A stretch of 64,000 nucleotides of DNA from positions 975,130 through 1,039,129 of the forward strand of contig NZ_CP061313.1 of NCBI RefSeq assembly GCF_018688235.1, in the 5' to 3' direction. This DNA comes from Polynucleobacter sp. AP-Nino-20-G2. GTDB taxonomy: Bacteria; Pseudomonadota; Gammaproteobacteria; Burkholderiales; Burkholderiaceae. Numbering within the stretch: position 1 is the first letter of the stretch; each line of letters starts with the position of its first letter. Under the pieces are notes generated by a model, which was given only the letters and a program-made list of their open reading frames with translations, was not told the origin of the DNA and made no database searches. The position numbers and the translations under genes were made by a program. Below, piece by piece: positions 1 through 9,124 of the stretch.

Positions 1-1
1 T

Positions 2-1087
2 GTGATGAAAGAAGCGGTTGCCCGCTCTGGAGTTGATCCAGCGCTGATTAATTATGTGACAGTTGGAAACACGATTCCTACAGATAATCGTTATGCCTAT
101 GTTGCGCGCGTCGCCTCAATTCAGGCGGGCCTTCCAATGGAATCTGTAGCGATGGCGTTGAATCGCCTCTGTAGCTCTGGCCTTCAAGCAATCGTGACGA
201 CTGCTCAGCAAATTATGTTGGGCGACTGTGACTACGGTATTGGTGGTGGCGTCGAGGTCATGTCACGCGGTATGTATGGTTCTCCAGCGATGCGCAGCGG
301 TGCACGTATGGGTGATACCAAAATGCTCGACTTAATGGTATCCGTGTTAACCGATCCATTTGGTGTTGGTCATATGGGCGTAACAGCGGAGAACTTGGTT
401 GAAAAATGGAAGCTGACTCGCGAAGAGCAGGATGCGCTGGCAGTAGAGTCTCATCGTCGCGCCGCCAATGCAATCAAAGAGGGTCGCTTCAAATCTCAAA
501 TCGTTCCCATCACTATCAAAACACGTAAAGGTGATGTTGTGTTCGATACGGATGAGCATTGCAAACCTGACACCACCATGGAAACCTTGGGCAAGATGAA
601 GGCGGTCTTCAAAAAAGAGGGTGGTAGTGTTACAGCGGGTAACGCATCTGGCATCAATGATGGTGCCGCATTCTTTGTATTGGCTGATGCAGAAACTGCG
701 AAGAAGGCTGGCCACAAGCCGATCGCCCGCCTTGTTTCTTACGCGGTCGCTGGCGTTCCAAACCACATCATGGGCGAAGGCCCGATTCCGGCTACGAAAA
801 TTGCACTTGAGCGTGCTGGTTTAAAACTGGATCAAATTGATGTTATTGAATCCAACGAAGCATTTGCTGCTCAGGCATTGGCAGTGATGAAAGGCTTGGG
901 ATTGGATCCAGCTAAAACCAACGTGAATGGCGGCGCTATCGCTTTGGGTCACCCAATTGGTTGTTCTGGCGCTGCGATTGCGACCAAGGCAATTCATGAG
1001 CTACAACGCGTTCAAGGTAAATACGCACTGGTCACCATGTGTATTGGTGGTGGACAGGGTATTGCAACTATTTTCGAGCGCCTATAA
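2..1087 (+). CDS. Acetyl-CoA acetyltransferase / beta-ketothiolase, 5' end cut by window
   Basis: Thiolase that condenses or cleaves acyl-CoA units, for example acetoacetyl-CoA from two acetyl-CoA, in the cytoplasm. About 361 residues are visible. The family is usually 390-395 residues, so roughly 30 N-terminal residues lie outside the window, and the GTG/ATG at the edge is not taken as the true start. Visible signatures are the nucleophilic cysteine in LNRLCSSGLQAI, the NEAFAAQ block, the GHPIGCSGA histidine/cysteine block and the C-terminal GGGQG glycine loop. BktB-type or AtoB-type specificity cannot be decided from motifs alone. The downstream neighbour serB is convergent, 33 nt away. Confidence 0.93.
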   Translation: MMKEAVARSGVDPALINYVTVGNTIPTDNRYAYVARVASIQAGLPMESVAMALNRLCSSGLQAIVTTAQQIMLGDCDYGIGGGVEVMSRGMYGSPAMRSGARMGDTKMLDLMVSVLTDPFGVGHMGVTAENLVEKWKLTREEQDALAVESHRRAANAIKEGRFKSQIVPITIKTRKGDVVFDTDEHCKPDTTMETLGKMKAVFKKEGGSVTAGNASGINDGAAFFVLADAETAKKAGHKPIARLVSYAVAGVPNHIMGEGPIPATKIALERAGLKLDQIDVIESNEAFAAQALAVMKGLGLDPAKTNVNGGAIALGHPIGCSGAAIATKAIHELQRVQGKYALVTMCIGGGQGIATIFERL

Positions 1088-1120
1088 ATAAAGGCAGCGC
1101 CCCAGCTCATAGCTAGTCGA

Positions 1121-2014
1121 CTATGAAGCGATTAGCAGTAAGGCAGCATCCAAGCCGACACGGTCAAAAGCCGCGTCGGCTTTTTCTTTGACGATTGGCT
1201 TTGCTCGATAGGCAATGCTGATGCCTGAGCCATGCATCATGGGAAGGTCATTGGATCCGTCGCCCATGGTGATGGAGTGATGTTTTTGGCAGCCCATGAA
1301 GTTGCAGGCTTGATCAAGATAAGCCGCCTTCGCGGCGCCATCAACAATCTCGCCGATTACTTTGCCGGTGAGTTTGCCATCGACAATTTCTAAGGTATTG
1401 GCTTGCGCTTGTTTGAATCCCAACTCCAGACGTAACTTTTCAGTAAAGAAGGTAAAGCCGCCTGAGACTAGTAGCGTGTAGAGTCCGCGCTCGGTAGCGC
1501 CGGCCAATAGCTCTTTGGCACCGGGGTTTGGTCGTAAGCGCTCTCTGTAAACGGATTCCAGCACTTCAGCGGAGACCCCTTCTAATAAGGCGACTCGCCG
1601 ACGTAAGCTCTCTTTAAAGTCTTTGATTTCGCCGCGCATAGTAGCTTCTGTGATCTCTGATACTGCCGTTTTTTTGCCTGTGAAGTCGGCGATCTCATCA
1701 ATACATTCAATATTGATCAGGGTTGAATCCATATCCATCGCTAACACTTTGGTATCCAGCGGCTTAAATCCGGGGGATAAAAAGGCTAGATCCGATCCAT
1801 GCTTTAGGGCGATCTCTCTCATCGCCATTTTGGCTTCTGGTAGCAGAGTCTTGCTACTGCTCCATCGCTGCGAGAAATAAGAGCCATGTTTGGCGGCACC
1901 ATTGATTGTCTCCAGCTCAATTCCGAGTATCTGAGCGTGATTAGAGAGCGCTTTAGAGAGTTCTAGGCTGATGGACTCATTAGATAGGGCGACAAGGGTG
2001 AGATGCTTTGACAT
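1121..2014 (-). CDS. serB: Phosphoserine phosphatase
   Basis: Hydrolyses O-phosphoserine to L-serine, the last step of the phosphorylated serine pathway. HAD superfamily protein of 297 residues. HAD motif I is DMDST, with the predicted nucleophile Asp94 and the acid/base Asp96; motif II is the LVSGGFTFF block; motif III/IV is GDGSNDLPMM. About 90 N-terminal residues precede the HAD domain, as in the ACT-like N-terminal region of proteobacterial SerB. It lies 13 nt downstream of mfd on the same strand, so it may be co-transcribed with mfd, an order seen in many Burkholderiales. The identification is secure. Confidence 0.95.
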   Translation of the reverse strand: MSKHLTLVALSNESISLELSKALSNHAQILGIELETINGAAKHGSYFSQRWSSSKTLLPEAKMAMREIALKHGSDLAFLSPGFKPLDTKVLAMDMDSTLINIECIDEIADFTGKKTAVSEITEATMRGEIKDFKESLRRRVALLEGVSAEVLESVYRERLRPNPGAKELLAGATERGLYTLLVSGGFTFFTEKLRLELGFKQAQANTLEIVDGKLTGKVIGEIVDGAAKAAYLDQACNFMGCQKHHSITMGDGSNDLPMMHGSGISIAYRAKPIVKEKADAAFDRVGLDAALLLIAS

Positions 2015-2027
2015 AGGATTGCTTTGG

Positions 2028-5000
2028 TTAATTTGCTTGAGCCGTCGTTAGCATGGCGGATTCATTCAAGCTGCGAAGTATTTTGCGGATATGCTCAAGA
2101 CGTTGCTCTAGCTTCTCAAAATCCCGTTCCTTTTGGGGGAGAACTTTCAACTTATCTTGGCCGTTGAGCTGAATATATTTTGACGATTGAATCAATTGAA
2201 TGATTTTCATCGGATCAATGGGTGGATTGGGGATGAACTGAATTTGAATCGATACAGGGGTCGCATCAATCTTCTTGATGCCAAATCCGGTCATCTCTAG
2301 GCGTAAACGGTGGGTTTCATAAAGCGATTTCGCTTGATCGGGTAGATCGCCAAAGCGATCCACTAACTCTTCTCGTAATCCCATGAGCTCAGAGAAGTCA
2401 TTTGTTCCAGCAAATCGTTTGTATAGTGAGAGTCGCTCGTGCACGTCAGGACAGTAGTCATTAGGCAGAAGGGCTGGGACACCAAGGGTAACGTCGGCAG
2501 TGGCTTGTAGTGGCGATAGCAGATCAGGTTCTTTCCCGCTCTTTAAGGACTTTACTGCGCGATTAAGCATTTCCGTATACAGCTGAAAGCCAATCTCATG
2601 AATTTCGCCGGATTGTTTGTCGCCTAAAACTTCGCCAGCGCCACGAATTTCTAAATCGTGCATCGCTAAATAAAAGCCTGAACCCAATTCTTCCATCGCT
2701 TGAATGGCATTTAAACGCAGTTGTGCTTGTTTGCTTAGCGCCTCTGGATCGGGGACGAGTAGGTAAGCATAGGCTTGATGGTGTGAGCGCCCAACGCGAC
2801 CTCGTAATTGATGCAATTGAGCTAGACCAAACTTATCTGCTCTATGCATGATGATGGTGTTGGCCGTAGGGACGTCAATACCGGTTTCAATAATAGTAGT
2901 GCACAACAAGATGTTGGTTCGTTGTGTGACAAATTCACGCATGACGGATTCTAATTCTCGCTCATGCATTTGTCCGTGGGCAACGCTGATGCGAGCCTCC
3001 GGAATTAATTCTTGTAGCGCATGCTTGCGGTTCTGAATAGTCTCAACTTCGTTATGCAGGAAATACACCTGGCCACCACGTTTAATTTCACGCAAGATTG
3101 CTTCGCGAATAACGCCATCACCTTCACGCCTCACAAACGTTTTAATCGCTAAACGCTTTTGAGGTGCAGTAGCAATTACGGAGAACTCCCGTAATCCTTC
3201 CATTGCCATCCCCAATGTTCTTGGAATTGGCGTGGCCGTCAAAGTCAATATGTCGACTTCGGCACGAAGGGCTTTGAGAGCATCTTTTTGGCGCACACCA
3301 AAACGGTGCTCTTCATCAACAATCACTAATCCTAAATTGGCAAATTGTGTTTCTTTGGATAGTAATTTATGTGTGCCAATGATGATGTCTGCTTCACCCT
3401 TAGCAATCCCCTCTAAAGCAGCGTTAATTTCTTTGGCGGTCTTAAAGCGAGAGAGTTCGACAATGCGTACCGGCCAGTCAGCGAAGCGATCTTTCCAGGT
3501 TGCGACATGTTGCTCTGCAAGTAATGTTGTTGGCGCCAAGATCGCTACTTGTTTGCCACCCATTACCGCTACAAAGCTGGCGCGCAAAGCAACCTCGGTC
3601 TTGCCAAAGCCGACATCACCGCACACCAAGCGATCCATTGGAGTGCCGCTAGTCATATCGCCTATGACTGCTGCAATGGCATTGGCTTGATCGGGAGTTT
3701 CTTCAAAACCAAAGCTTTCAGCAAAGGCTGCGTAATCATGGGCCGAGAATTCAAAAGCATGACCCTTGCGGATGGCGCGAGCTGCATAAAGACTTAATAG
3801 CTCCGCCGCAGTATCTCGAATTTGTTGGGCAGCCTTTCGTCTTGCCTTATCCCATTGGCCTGAGCCTAATTGATGGAGGGGTGCTGAGTCTGGATCGGAG
3901 CCTGCGTAGCGCGTGACCATTTGTAGTTGCTGCACAGGCACATACAAGGTGGCATCTTTGGCGTAGACCAAGTGCAAGAATTCCTCAAAAATAGGCTCTT
4001 CTTTTGGCGGCGCCAAATTGAGCAGAACAAGACCTTGATAGCGACCAATTCCATGGTCAGAGTGCACTACTGGATCACCAATCTTGAGCTCAGACAGGTC
4101 CTTAAACAGCATATCCGGATCAGCACTTTCGCTATCCTTGCCTTTACGACGTTGGCGCGCAGTCGCTGTGAATAACTCCGCTTCTGTGACAACAATGAGA
4201 TTTTCAGAGGGCCAAGTAAAGCCATTAAATAGTGGGGCGGTTACTAGACCAAATAAGGAATTACTCTTGATGAAGTCAGCTATGCCGTCGAAGCTTTCTG
4301 GCTTTAATGGATAGAGGGGCTTGCCGCTCTGACCCGAGACATCATTACTTTCCTCAAACAATTGCCGAATGGATTCCTTGCGTCCAGCGCTGTCACTACA
4401 GATTAAGATTCTCGTTTTTTCTTTTGATACCAATGCACGCAGACGATTAATCGGATCTGTATCGCGGCGATGGATTGATAGGTCAGGGACTGCTAAAAAT
4501 TGCGGAGCTTCTTTTGCTTCTTTGTCTAGAACTAAGCGAGCATTCGGTTTTGCAGCGGTAAAGAATTCATCAACATCAAGAAACAATTCATTTGGCGGAA
4601 GAATAGGGCGATCAAGATCATGCTTTAAGAATTCATAGCGTGAAAGAGTATCTTTCCAAAAGCTTTTAATTGATTCCTCAATATCGCCAATGCTAACGAT
4701 CCAAACGGGATCGCCAGAGCGTGGGAAATAATCAAAAACACTGGATGACTCTTCAAAGAAGAGTGGCAAGTATGATTCGATGCCAGCACTTGGAATGCCT
4801 AAGTTGATATCTTTATAGATAGAACATCTAGTGGGATCACCTTCAAATACCTCACGCCAACGACCACGAAAGGCGGTGCGAGAGGCATCATCAAATGGGA
4901 ATTCGTGACCCGGCAGCAAGCGAACCTCTTTGACTGGATATAGGCTTCGCTGCGTATCCGGATCAAACGCGCGGATTTGTTCAATTTCATCGCCAAACAG

Positions 5001-5570
5001 ATCTAGGCGATATGGCAGACTGGATCCCATGGGGAATAGGTCTATCAATCCTCCGCGAATACTGTATTCGCCTGGGCGCATGACTGCGCTAACGGGGTCG
5101 TAGCCAGCTTGCTGAAGCTGTAGTTTTAATGCTGCCTCGTTGAGTTTGTCGCCTTGACGAAAGAAAAAGGTGTGGCCGGATAAAAAGTTGGGTGGCCCAA
5201 GCTTTTGAAGTGCGGTAGTCACGGGGACTAAAACAATATCGCAACTACCATTGAGCAATTCATATAGAGTTGCAAGACGCTCTGATACTAAATCCTGGTG
5301 TGGAGAAAAATGGTCGTAAGGCAGGATTTCCCAGTCAGGCAATAAGCGGGTTTTCAGCTGTGGGGCAAAAGCAGGAATTTCTTCGAGCAGGCGCTGCGCC
5401 TCTTGGGCTTGTGCGCAAAATATCACCATCACCGAGAAGTCTGCGCGGTAACGAAGGGCGGATTGAGCAATCAGCGCTGCATCGGATGATCCGACCAACC
5501 CTGAAAAGGTAAAGCGCTGCCCAGCCCGCGGTGCAGGTATGGGGGGTACAGGTTTTAATGCATCAGACAT
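2028..5570 (-). CDS. mfd: Transcription-repair coupling factor Mfd
   Basis: ATP-dependent translocase that removes RNA polymerase stalled at DNA lesions and recruits UvrA. The 1180 residues match the usual 1150-1180. The order is a UvrB-like N-terminal region, a CarD-like RNA-polymerase-interaction domain near residues 480-570, two RecA-like helicase lobes and a TRCF C-terminal domain. Visible motifs are Walker A GDVGFGKT, the DEEH box in IVDEEHRFG, the TATPIPRT motif III and the QLRGRVGR motif VI. The start is MSDALKP at 5570. The divergent ispD start is only 23 nt away, so the two promoters must lie within or beside each other. Confidence 0.97.
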   Translation of the reverse strand: MSDALKPVPPIPAPRAGQRFTFSGLVGSSDAALIAQSALRYRADFSVMVIFCAQAQEAQRLLEEIPAFAPQLKTRLLPDWEILPYDHFSPHQDLVSERLATLYELLNGSCDIVLVPVTTALQKLGPPNFLSGHTFFFRQGDKLNEAALKLQLQQAGYDPVSAVMRPGEYSIRGGLIDLFPMGSSLPYRLDLFGDEIEQIRAFDPDTQRSLYPVKEVRLLPGHEFPFDDASRTAFRGRWREVFEGDPTRCSIYKDINLGIPSAGIESYLPLFFEESSSVFDYFPRSGDPVWIVSIGDIEESIKSFWKDTLSRYEFLKHDLDRPILPPNELFLDVDEFFTAAKPNARLVLDKEAKEAPQFLAVPDLSIHRRDTDPINRLRALVSKEKTRILICSDSAGRKESIRQLFEESNDVSGQSGKPLYPLKPESFDGIADFIKSNSLFGLVTAPLFNGFTWPSENLIVVTEAELFTATARQRRKGKDSESADPDMLFKDLSELKIGDPVVHSDHGIGRYQGLVLLNLAPPKEEPIFEEFLHLVYAKDATLYVPVQQLQMVTRYAGSDPDSAPLHQLGSGQWDKARRKAAQQIRDTAAELLSLYAARAIRKGHAFEFSAHDYAAFAESFGFEETPDQANAIAAVIGDMTSGTPMDRLVCGDVGFGKTEVALRASFVAVMGGKQVAILAPTTLLAEQHVATWKDRFADWPVRIVELSRFKTAKEINAALEGIAKGEADIIIGTHKLLSKETQFANLGLVIVDEEHRFGVRQKDALKALRAEVDILTLTATPIPRTLGMAMEGLREFSVIATAPQKRLAIKTFVRREGDGVIREAILREIKRGGQVYFLHNEVETIQNRKHALQELIPEARISVAHGQMHERELESVMREFVTQRTNILLCTTIIETGIDVPTANTIIMHRADKFGLAQLHQLRGRVGRSHHQAYAYLLVPDPEALSKQAQLRLNAIQAMEELGSGFYLAMHDLEIRGAGEVLGDKQSGEIHEIGFQLYTEMLNRAVKSLKSGKEPDLLSPLQATADVTLGVPALLPNDYCPDVHERLSLYKRFAGTNDFSELMGLREELVDRFGDLPDQAKSLYETHRLRLEMTGFGIKKIDATPVSIQIQFIPNPPIDPMKIIQLIQSSKYIQLNGQDKLKVLPQKERDFEKLEQRLEHIRKILRSLNESAMLTTAQAN

Positions 5571-5578
5571 CTTGGCTC

Positions 5579-5588
5579 ATTATAGAAT
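5579..5588. promoter_or_regulatory. Putative symmetric -10 region between mfd and ispD
   Basis: The mfd and ispD start codons are separated by 23 nt. That gap holds ATTATAGAAT. Read on the minus strand it contains a perfect TATAAT (5584 to 5579), 8 nt before the mfd ATG. Read on the plus strand it contains TATAGA/TAGAAT, 5-7 nt before the ispD ATG. No convincing -35 box was found at 16-18 nt on either side. If these are the true -10 elements, both mRNAs would be leaderless or nearly so. This is inference from sequence only. Confidence 0.35.
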
Positions 5589-5593
5589 CAGGT

Positions 5594-6352
5594 ATGAACC
5601 AAGGAATTCAATCGCAGCAGCGCTTGCCAAAGTGCCATGCCTTGTTGCCTACCGCAGGCAGCGGATCTCGTCTTGGTGGCAACTTACCAAAGCAATTTCA
5701 ATCGCTAGCTGGCAGGCCGATGCTGTCTTATGCTGTAGATGCTTTTAAGGCAACTCCTGAAATTACATCCATTTGGGTTGGTGTAAGCCCTGGATTCATT
5801 GACAACCCCATCCTTGGTCAACTCTCCGATAGTGCAAAACCACTGCATTTCTTAGCCACTGGTGGCTCAACTCGGCAAGAAACCGTCAGAAATACGCTGG
5901 CTGAGATGCTTAAGGCGGGTATTTCAGAAAATGATTGGGTATTGGTGCATGATGCGGCACGACCTGGAATCTCCCCGGCATTAATTCAGAAATTGCTAAC
6001 TGCTGTTCAGCAGGCGGGTGAGGGTGGTTTGCTTGCCATGCCATTGGCTGATACCTTAAAAAGAGCTGATAGCACCTCCGCTATTGCAGGCAACCCAACT
6101 CGGGCTGAAAAGACTATTTCTCGTGACCACCTTTGGCAGGCTCAGACCCCGCAAATGTTTGGCTTGAAGGCGCTGCATGATGCTATTGAAAATGGCATCA
6201 GATTAGAGGCTGATATTACTGATGAAGCCAGTGCTATGGAATTGACTGGCGCTAGACCCCTTTTGGTTGAGGGCGCAACAATCAATTTCAAAGTGACTCA
6301 TCCGGCCGACTGGGAATTGATGCAAACTATTCTGCAGTCAAGAGCCCCATAA
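5594..6352 (+). CDS. ispD: 2-C-methyl-D-erythritol 4-phosphate cytidylyltransferase
   Basis: Transfers CMP from CTP to methylerythritol phosphate in the MEP isoprenoid pathway. From the ATG at 5594 it has 252 residues. The nucleotide-binding motif is AGSGSRLGG followed by PKQF, with Arg26 and Lys33 of the usual RxGxxxPKQ signature, and VHDAARP lies in the middle. An open frame extends upstream to 5531, but that extension would overlap the start of mfd and adds no conserved sequence, so 5594 is preferred. ispF follows 13 nt downstream, forming the common ispD-ispF pair. Confidence 0.95.
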   Translation: MNQGIQSQQRLPKCHALLPTAGSGSRLGGNLPKQFQSLAGRPMLSYAVDAFKATPEITSIWVGVSPGFIDNPILGQLSDSAKPLHFLATGGSTRQETVRNTLAEMLKAGISENDWVLVHDAARPGISPALIQKLLTAVQQAGEGGLLAMPLADTLKRADSTSAIAGNPTRAEKTISRDHLWQAQTPQMFGLKALHDAIENGIRLEADITDEASAMELTGARPLLVEGATINFKVTHPADWELMQTILQSRAP

Positions 6353-6365
6353 ATAAAGATTTTCA

Positions 6366-6869
6366 ATGACTCAAAGCACACCCCATATCCCCCAGTTCAG
6401 AATCGGCCAAGGTTACGACGTTCACGCCCTGGTCTCTGATCGCAAATTGATTTTAGGTGGCGTTCATGTCCCTAATGACAAAGGTCTATTGGGCCATTCT
6501 GATGCTGACGCCTTGTTACATGCGCTAACGGATGCGCTGCTTGGTGCGGCCGGATTGAACGATATTGGCCAACTTTTTCCGGATACCGACCCTCAATTCA
6601 AGGATATGGATAGCCGGATTTTGCTTAGAGCGGCTTTACAGAAGATCCAGGCAGCAGGTTTTCAGGTTGGAAATGTTGATGCAACGATCATTTGTCAAAA
6701 GCCTAAATTGGCTACTTTTTTGCCGGAGATGGTACGTAATATCGCTGCAGATTTGGCGGTAACCCCAAGCCATGTCAACCTGAAAGCCAAAACGAATGAA
6801 TCTCTGGGCCATTTAGGGCGGGGCGAGGGCATAGCTGTTCATGCGGTTGCTTTGCTCTATAAGGCCTAA
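6366..6869 (+). CDS. ispF: 2-C-methyl-D-erythritol 2,4-cyclodiphosphate synthase
   Basis: Cyclises CDP-methylerythritol phosphate and releases CMP in the MEP isoprenoid pathway. The 167 residues are typical for this trimeric enzyme. The zinc ligands are visible as Asp18 and His20 (GYDVHAL) and His52 (in DADALLHA). The signature GHSDADALLHALTDALLGA region and the C-terminal TNESLGHLGRGEGI block are intact. It is 13 nt downstream of ispD, so the two are almost certainly one operon. Confidence 0.97.
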   Translation: MTQSTPHIPQFRIGQGYDVHALVSDRKLILGGVHVPNDKGLLGHSDADALLHALTDALLGAAGLNDIGQLFPDTDPQFKDMDSRILLRAALQKIQAAGFQVGNVDATIICQKPKLATFLPEMVRNIAADLAVTPSHVNLKAKTNESLGHLGRGEGIAVHAVALLYKA

Positions 6870-6950
6870 AAGATCCTCCAAAACCGCTAAGCATTGTAGA
6901 ATTACGGTCTTTAGAGTGAAGTCTAGCTCGGTAGTGTTTGCGGAATTCGC

Positions 6951-7037
6951 GCGAGGATGGCGAAATTGGTAGACGCACCAGGTTTAGGTCCTGACGCCAG
7001 AAATGGTGTGGGGGTTCGAGTCCCCCTCCTCGCACCA
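6951..7037 (+). tRNA. tRNA-Leu (UAG)
   Basis: A class II tRNA with a long variable arm and an encoded CCA end. The acceptor stem is GCGAGGA pairing with TCCTCGC; the D arm contains AATTGGTAGACGC; the T arm contains GGGGGTTCGAGTCCCCC. The anticodon loop is TTTAGGT, giving UAG. The anticodon stem is CCAGG against CCTGA, which leaves a C27-A43 mismatch at its base. It lies between ispF and tig. Confidence 0.96.
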
Positions 7038-7094
7038 CAAGATAGCTACTTGGCTTGGGCTTCACATATTCTGATTTTCAATTAAGAGACGAGA

Positions 7095-8432
7095 ATGGCT
7101 GTGCAGATAGAAAATTTAGGTCAGTTAGACCGCAAAGTGACCTTAGAGTTCGCTCGTGCCGATTTGGCTAAGGCAAAAGAAGCCCAATTGGCCAAATTGG
7201 GTAAAACCATGAAGGCTCCAGGCTTCCGTCCAGGCAAAGTACCAAAGGCCATGGTTGAAAAGCAATATGGCATGCAAGTGGATTTTGAGCTCCAGTTCGA
7301 TAAAGCCTCTGAACTCTTTTTTGAATTGGCTAAGAAGGAAAATATTCTTTTGGCTGGTCAGCCACGTCTTGACCCAAAGAGTGAGTTAGACGCAGACAAG
7401 ATTGTTTTTGATGTGTTCTTTGAAGTGTTGCCAGAAGTCAAAATTGGCGATTTCAGCAAAGCAGAAGTAACCAAATACGTAACCGATATCTCCGATGCGG
7501 AAATTGATCGCGCATTAGATGTATTGCGCAAACAGCAAGTGCACTACCACCCACGTGGTGAAGCTGGTGCCCATGGCGATGGCGGTGCAAACACTGCTGC
7601 TCAAAATGGCGATCAAGTCGTCATTGATTTTGTTGGCAAGATCGATGGTGTTGAATTCGCTGGCGGCAAGGCTGAAAACTTTGAGTATGTTCTCGGTGAA
7701 GGTCGCATGCTTCCTGAATTCGAAGCGGCTACTTTGGGCCTCAAAGCAGGTGAGAGCAAGTCCTTCCCATTAAGCTTTCCAGCGGATTACCATGGCAAAG
7801 ATGTTGCCGGTAAAACAGCTGAATTCACAATCACTGTGAAGTCAGTGAACTGGGCTCATCTGCCAGCCGTTGATGATGCGTTTGCATTGTCTCTCGGTGT
7901 GACTGAGGGTGGCGTTGCTAAGATGCGCGAAGAAGTTAAAGAGAATCTGGACCGTGAAACAAAACGTCGTATTACGTCCTTGTTAAAGAGCGAAGTAATG
8001 GACAAGCTCAATAGCTTATGCGAATTGGATGCGCCCAAGTCTTTAGTGGCGCAAGAGCAAGAGCGTTTAGTTCAGTCAGCTCGTCAAGACTTAATGCAAC
8101 GAGGCGTTCCTAATGCAAAAGATGCGCCAATTCCTGCTGAAATTTTCGCTGAGCAAGCGCTCAAGCGCGTGCGTCTCGGCTTGATTTTGAGTGATTTGGT
8201 TAAGCAGCAAAATTTGGCCGCTACTGCGGATCAAATTAAAGCTGAGATCGATGAGCAAGCCGCTACATACGAAGATCCAAAAGAAGTGGTGCGTTGGTTC
8301 TACAGCAATCCAAGTCGCCTCAAAGATATTGAGAACTTAGTTTTAGAAGATAACGTCATCAAATATTTCACATCACAAGCTAAAGTGATTGATAAGGCTG
8401 TCACCTTCGAAGAGTTGAGCAAATTAAACTAA
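7095..8432 (+). CDS. tig: Trigger factor, ribosome-associated chaperone and prolyl isomerase
   Basis: Binds nascent chains at the ribosome exit tunnel and folds them. It has 445 residues, slightly longer than the usual 430-435. The N-terminal ribosome-binding signature is FRPGKVPKAMVEKQYG near residues 44-60. The FKBP-type domain includes VVIDFVGKIDGVEFAGG near residues 175-195, and the helical C-terminal arm follows. A Gly/Ala/His-rich stretch of about 12 residues just before the FKBP domain (around residues 153-170) accounts for the extra length. It heads the tig-clpP-clpX-lon series. An RBS-like GAGACGAG precedes the ATG. Confidence 0.97.
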   Translation: MAVQIENLGQLDRKVTLEFARADLAKAKEAQLAKLGKTMKAPGFRPGKVPKAMVEKQYGMQVDFELQFDKASELFFELAKKENILLAGQPRLDPKSELDADKIVFDVFFEVLPEVKIGDFSKAEVTKYVTDISDAEIDRALDVLRKQQVHYHPRGEAGAHGDGGANTAAQNGDQVVIDFVGKIDGVEFAGGKAENFEYVLGEGRMLPEFEAATLGLKAGESKSFPLSFPADYHGKDVAGKTAEFTITVKSVNWAHLPAVDDAFALSLGVTEGGVAKMREEVKENLDRETKRRITSLLKSEVMDKLNSLCELDAPKSLVAQEQERLVQSARQDLMQRGVPNAKDAPIPAEIFAEQALKRVRLGLILSDLVKQQNLAATADQIKAEIDEQAATYEDPKEVVRWFYSNPSRLKDIENLVLEDNVIKYFTSQAKVIDKAVTFEELSKLN

Positions 8433-8465
8433 GCTTGAGTATTTATTAAATAAAGGTCTAATCAC

Positions 8466-9095
8466 ATGAATCACAATCACTTCCAGTCTGAGAATTTAGA
8501 GCCAAAAGGTTTGGGTTTGGTTCCAATGGTGATTGAAACTTCTGGCAGAGGTGAGAGGGCCTATGACATTTACTCTCGCTTACTAAGAGAGCGCGTAGTG
8601 TTCTTAGTTGGCGAAGTAAATGATCAAACAGCAAATTTAGTGATTGCTCAGCTGCTCTTCCTGGAGAGCGAGAACCCTGATAAAGAAATTTCTCTATATA
8701 TCAATTCTCCTGGTGGCTCCGTTTCTGCTGGTTTGGCTATCTATGACACGATGCAATTTATTAAGCCTCACGTGAGCACGCTGTGCATGGGTATGGCTGC
8801 CAGTATGGGCGCCTTCTTGTTGTGTGCTGGCGAAAAAGGCAAGCGCTATGCTTTGCCTAACTCCCGCGTAATGATTCATCAGCCGCTCGGCGGCGCACGT
8901 GGTCAAGCTTCTGATATTGAAATTCAAGCGCGTGAAATTCTCTATTTGCGCGAACGTCTCAATAAGATTTTGGCTGATCGCACAGGTCAATCCATTGAGA
9001 CTATCGCCAAAGATACTGATCGAGATAACTTCATGTCTGCCGAGCAGGCTCAAGAATATGGCTTGATTGATAAAGTTATCGACAAGCGTCCTTAA
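8466..9095 (+). CDS. clpP: ATP-dependent Clp protease proteolytic subunit
   Basis: Serine peptidase that forms the tetradecameric chamber used by ClpX and ClpA. It has 209 residues. The catalytic triad is Ser113 (MAASMGAF), His138 (VMIHQP) and Asp187 (TDRDNF), each offset by 16 from the mature E. coli numbering. About 16 N-terminal residues are probably removed as the propeptide. It is followed 29 nt later by clpX, the canonical order, and tig lies directly upstream. Confidence 0.98.
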   Translation: MNHNHFQSENLEPKGLGLVPMVIETSGRGERAYDIYSRLLRERVVFLVGEVNDQTANLVIAQLLFLESENPDKEISLYINSPGGSVSAGLAIYDTMQFIKPHVSTLCMGMAASMGAFLLCAGEKGKRYALPNSRVMIHQPLGGARGQASDIEIQAREILYLRERLNKILADRTGQSIETIAKDTDRDNFMSAEQAQEYGLIDKVIDKRP

Positions 9096-9124
9096 TAAGA
9101 CGCTGCACATATTAGGCATTTATT

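Noticed and set aside
347..766. 139-residue frame opposite the thiolase
   Set aside because: Antisense to a conserved enzyme gene with no own ribosome site; a shadow.
3232..3690. 152-residue frame opposite mfd
   Set aside because: Antisense to the conserved helicase region, Ser/Lys-rich and with no recognisable motif; a shadow of mfd.
5531..5593. Longer IspD start
   Set aside because: The extension runs into the mfd coding start and has no family similarity.
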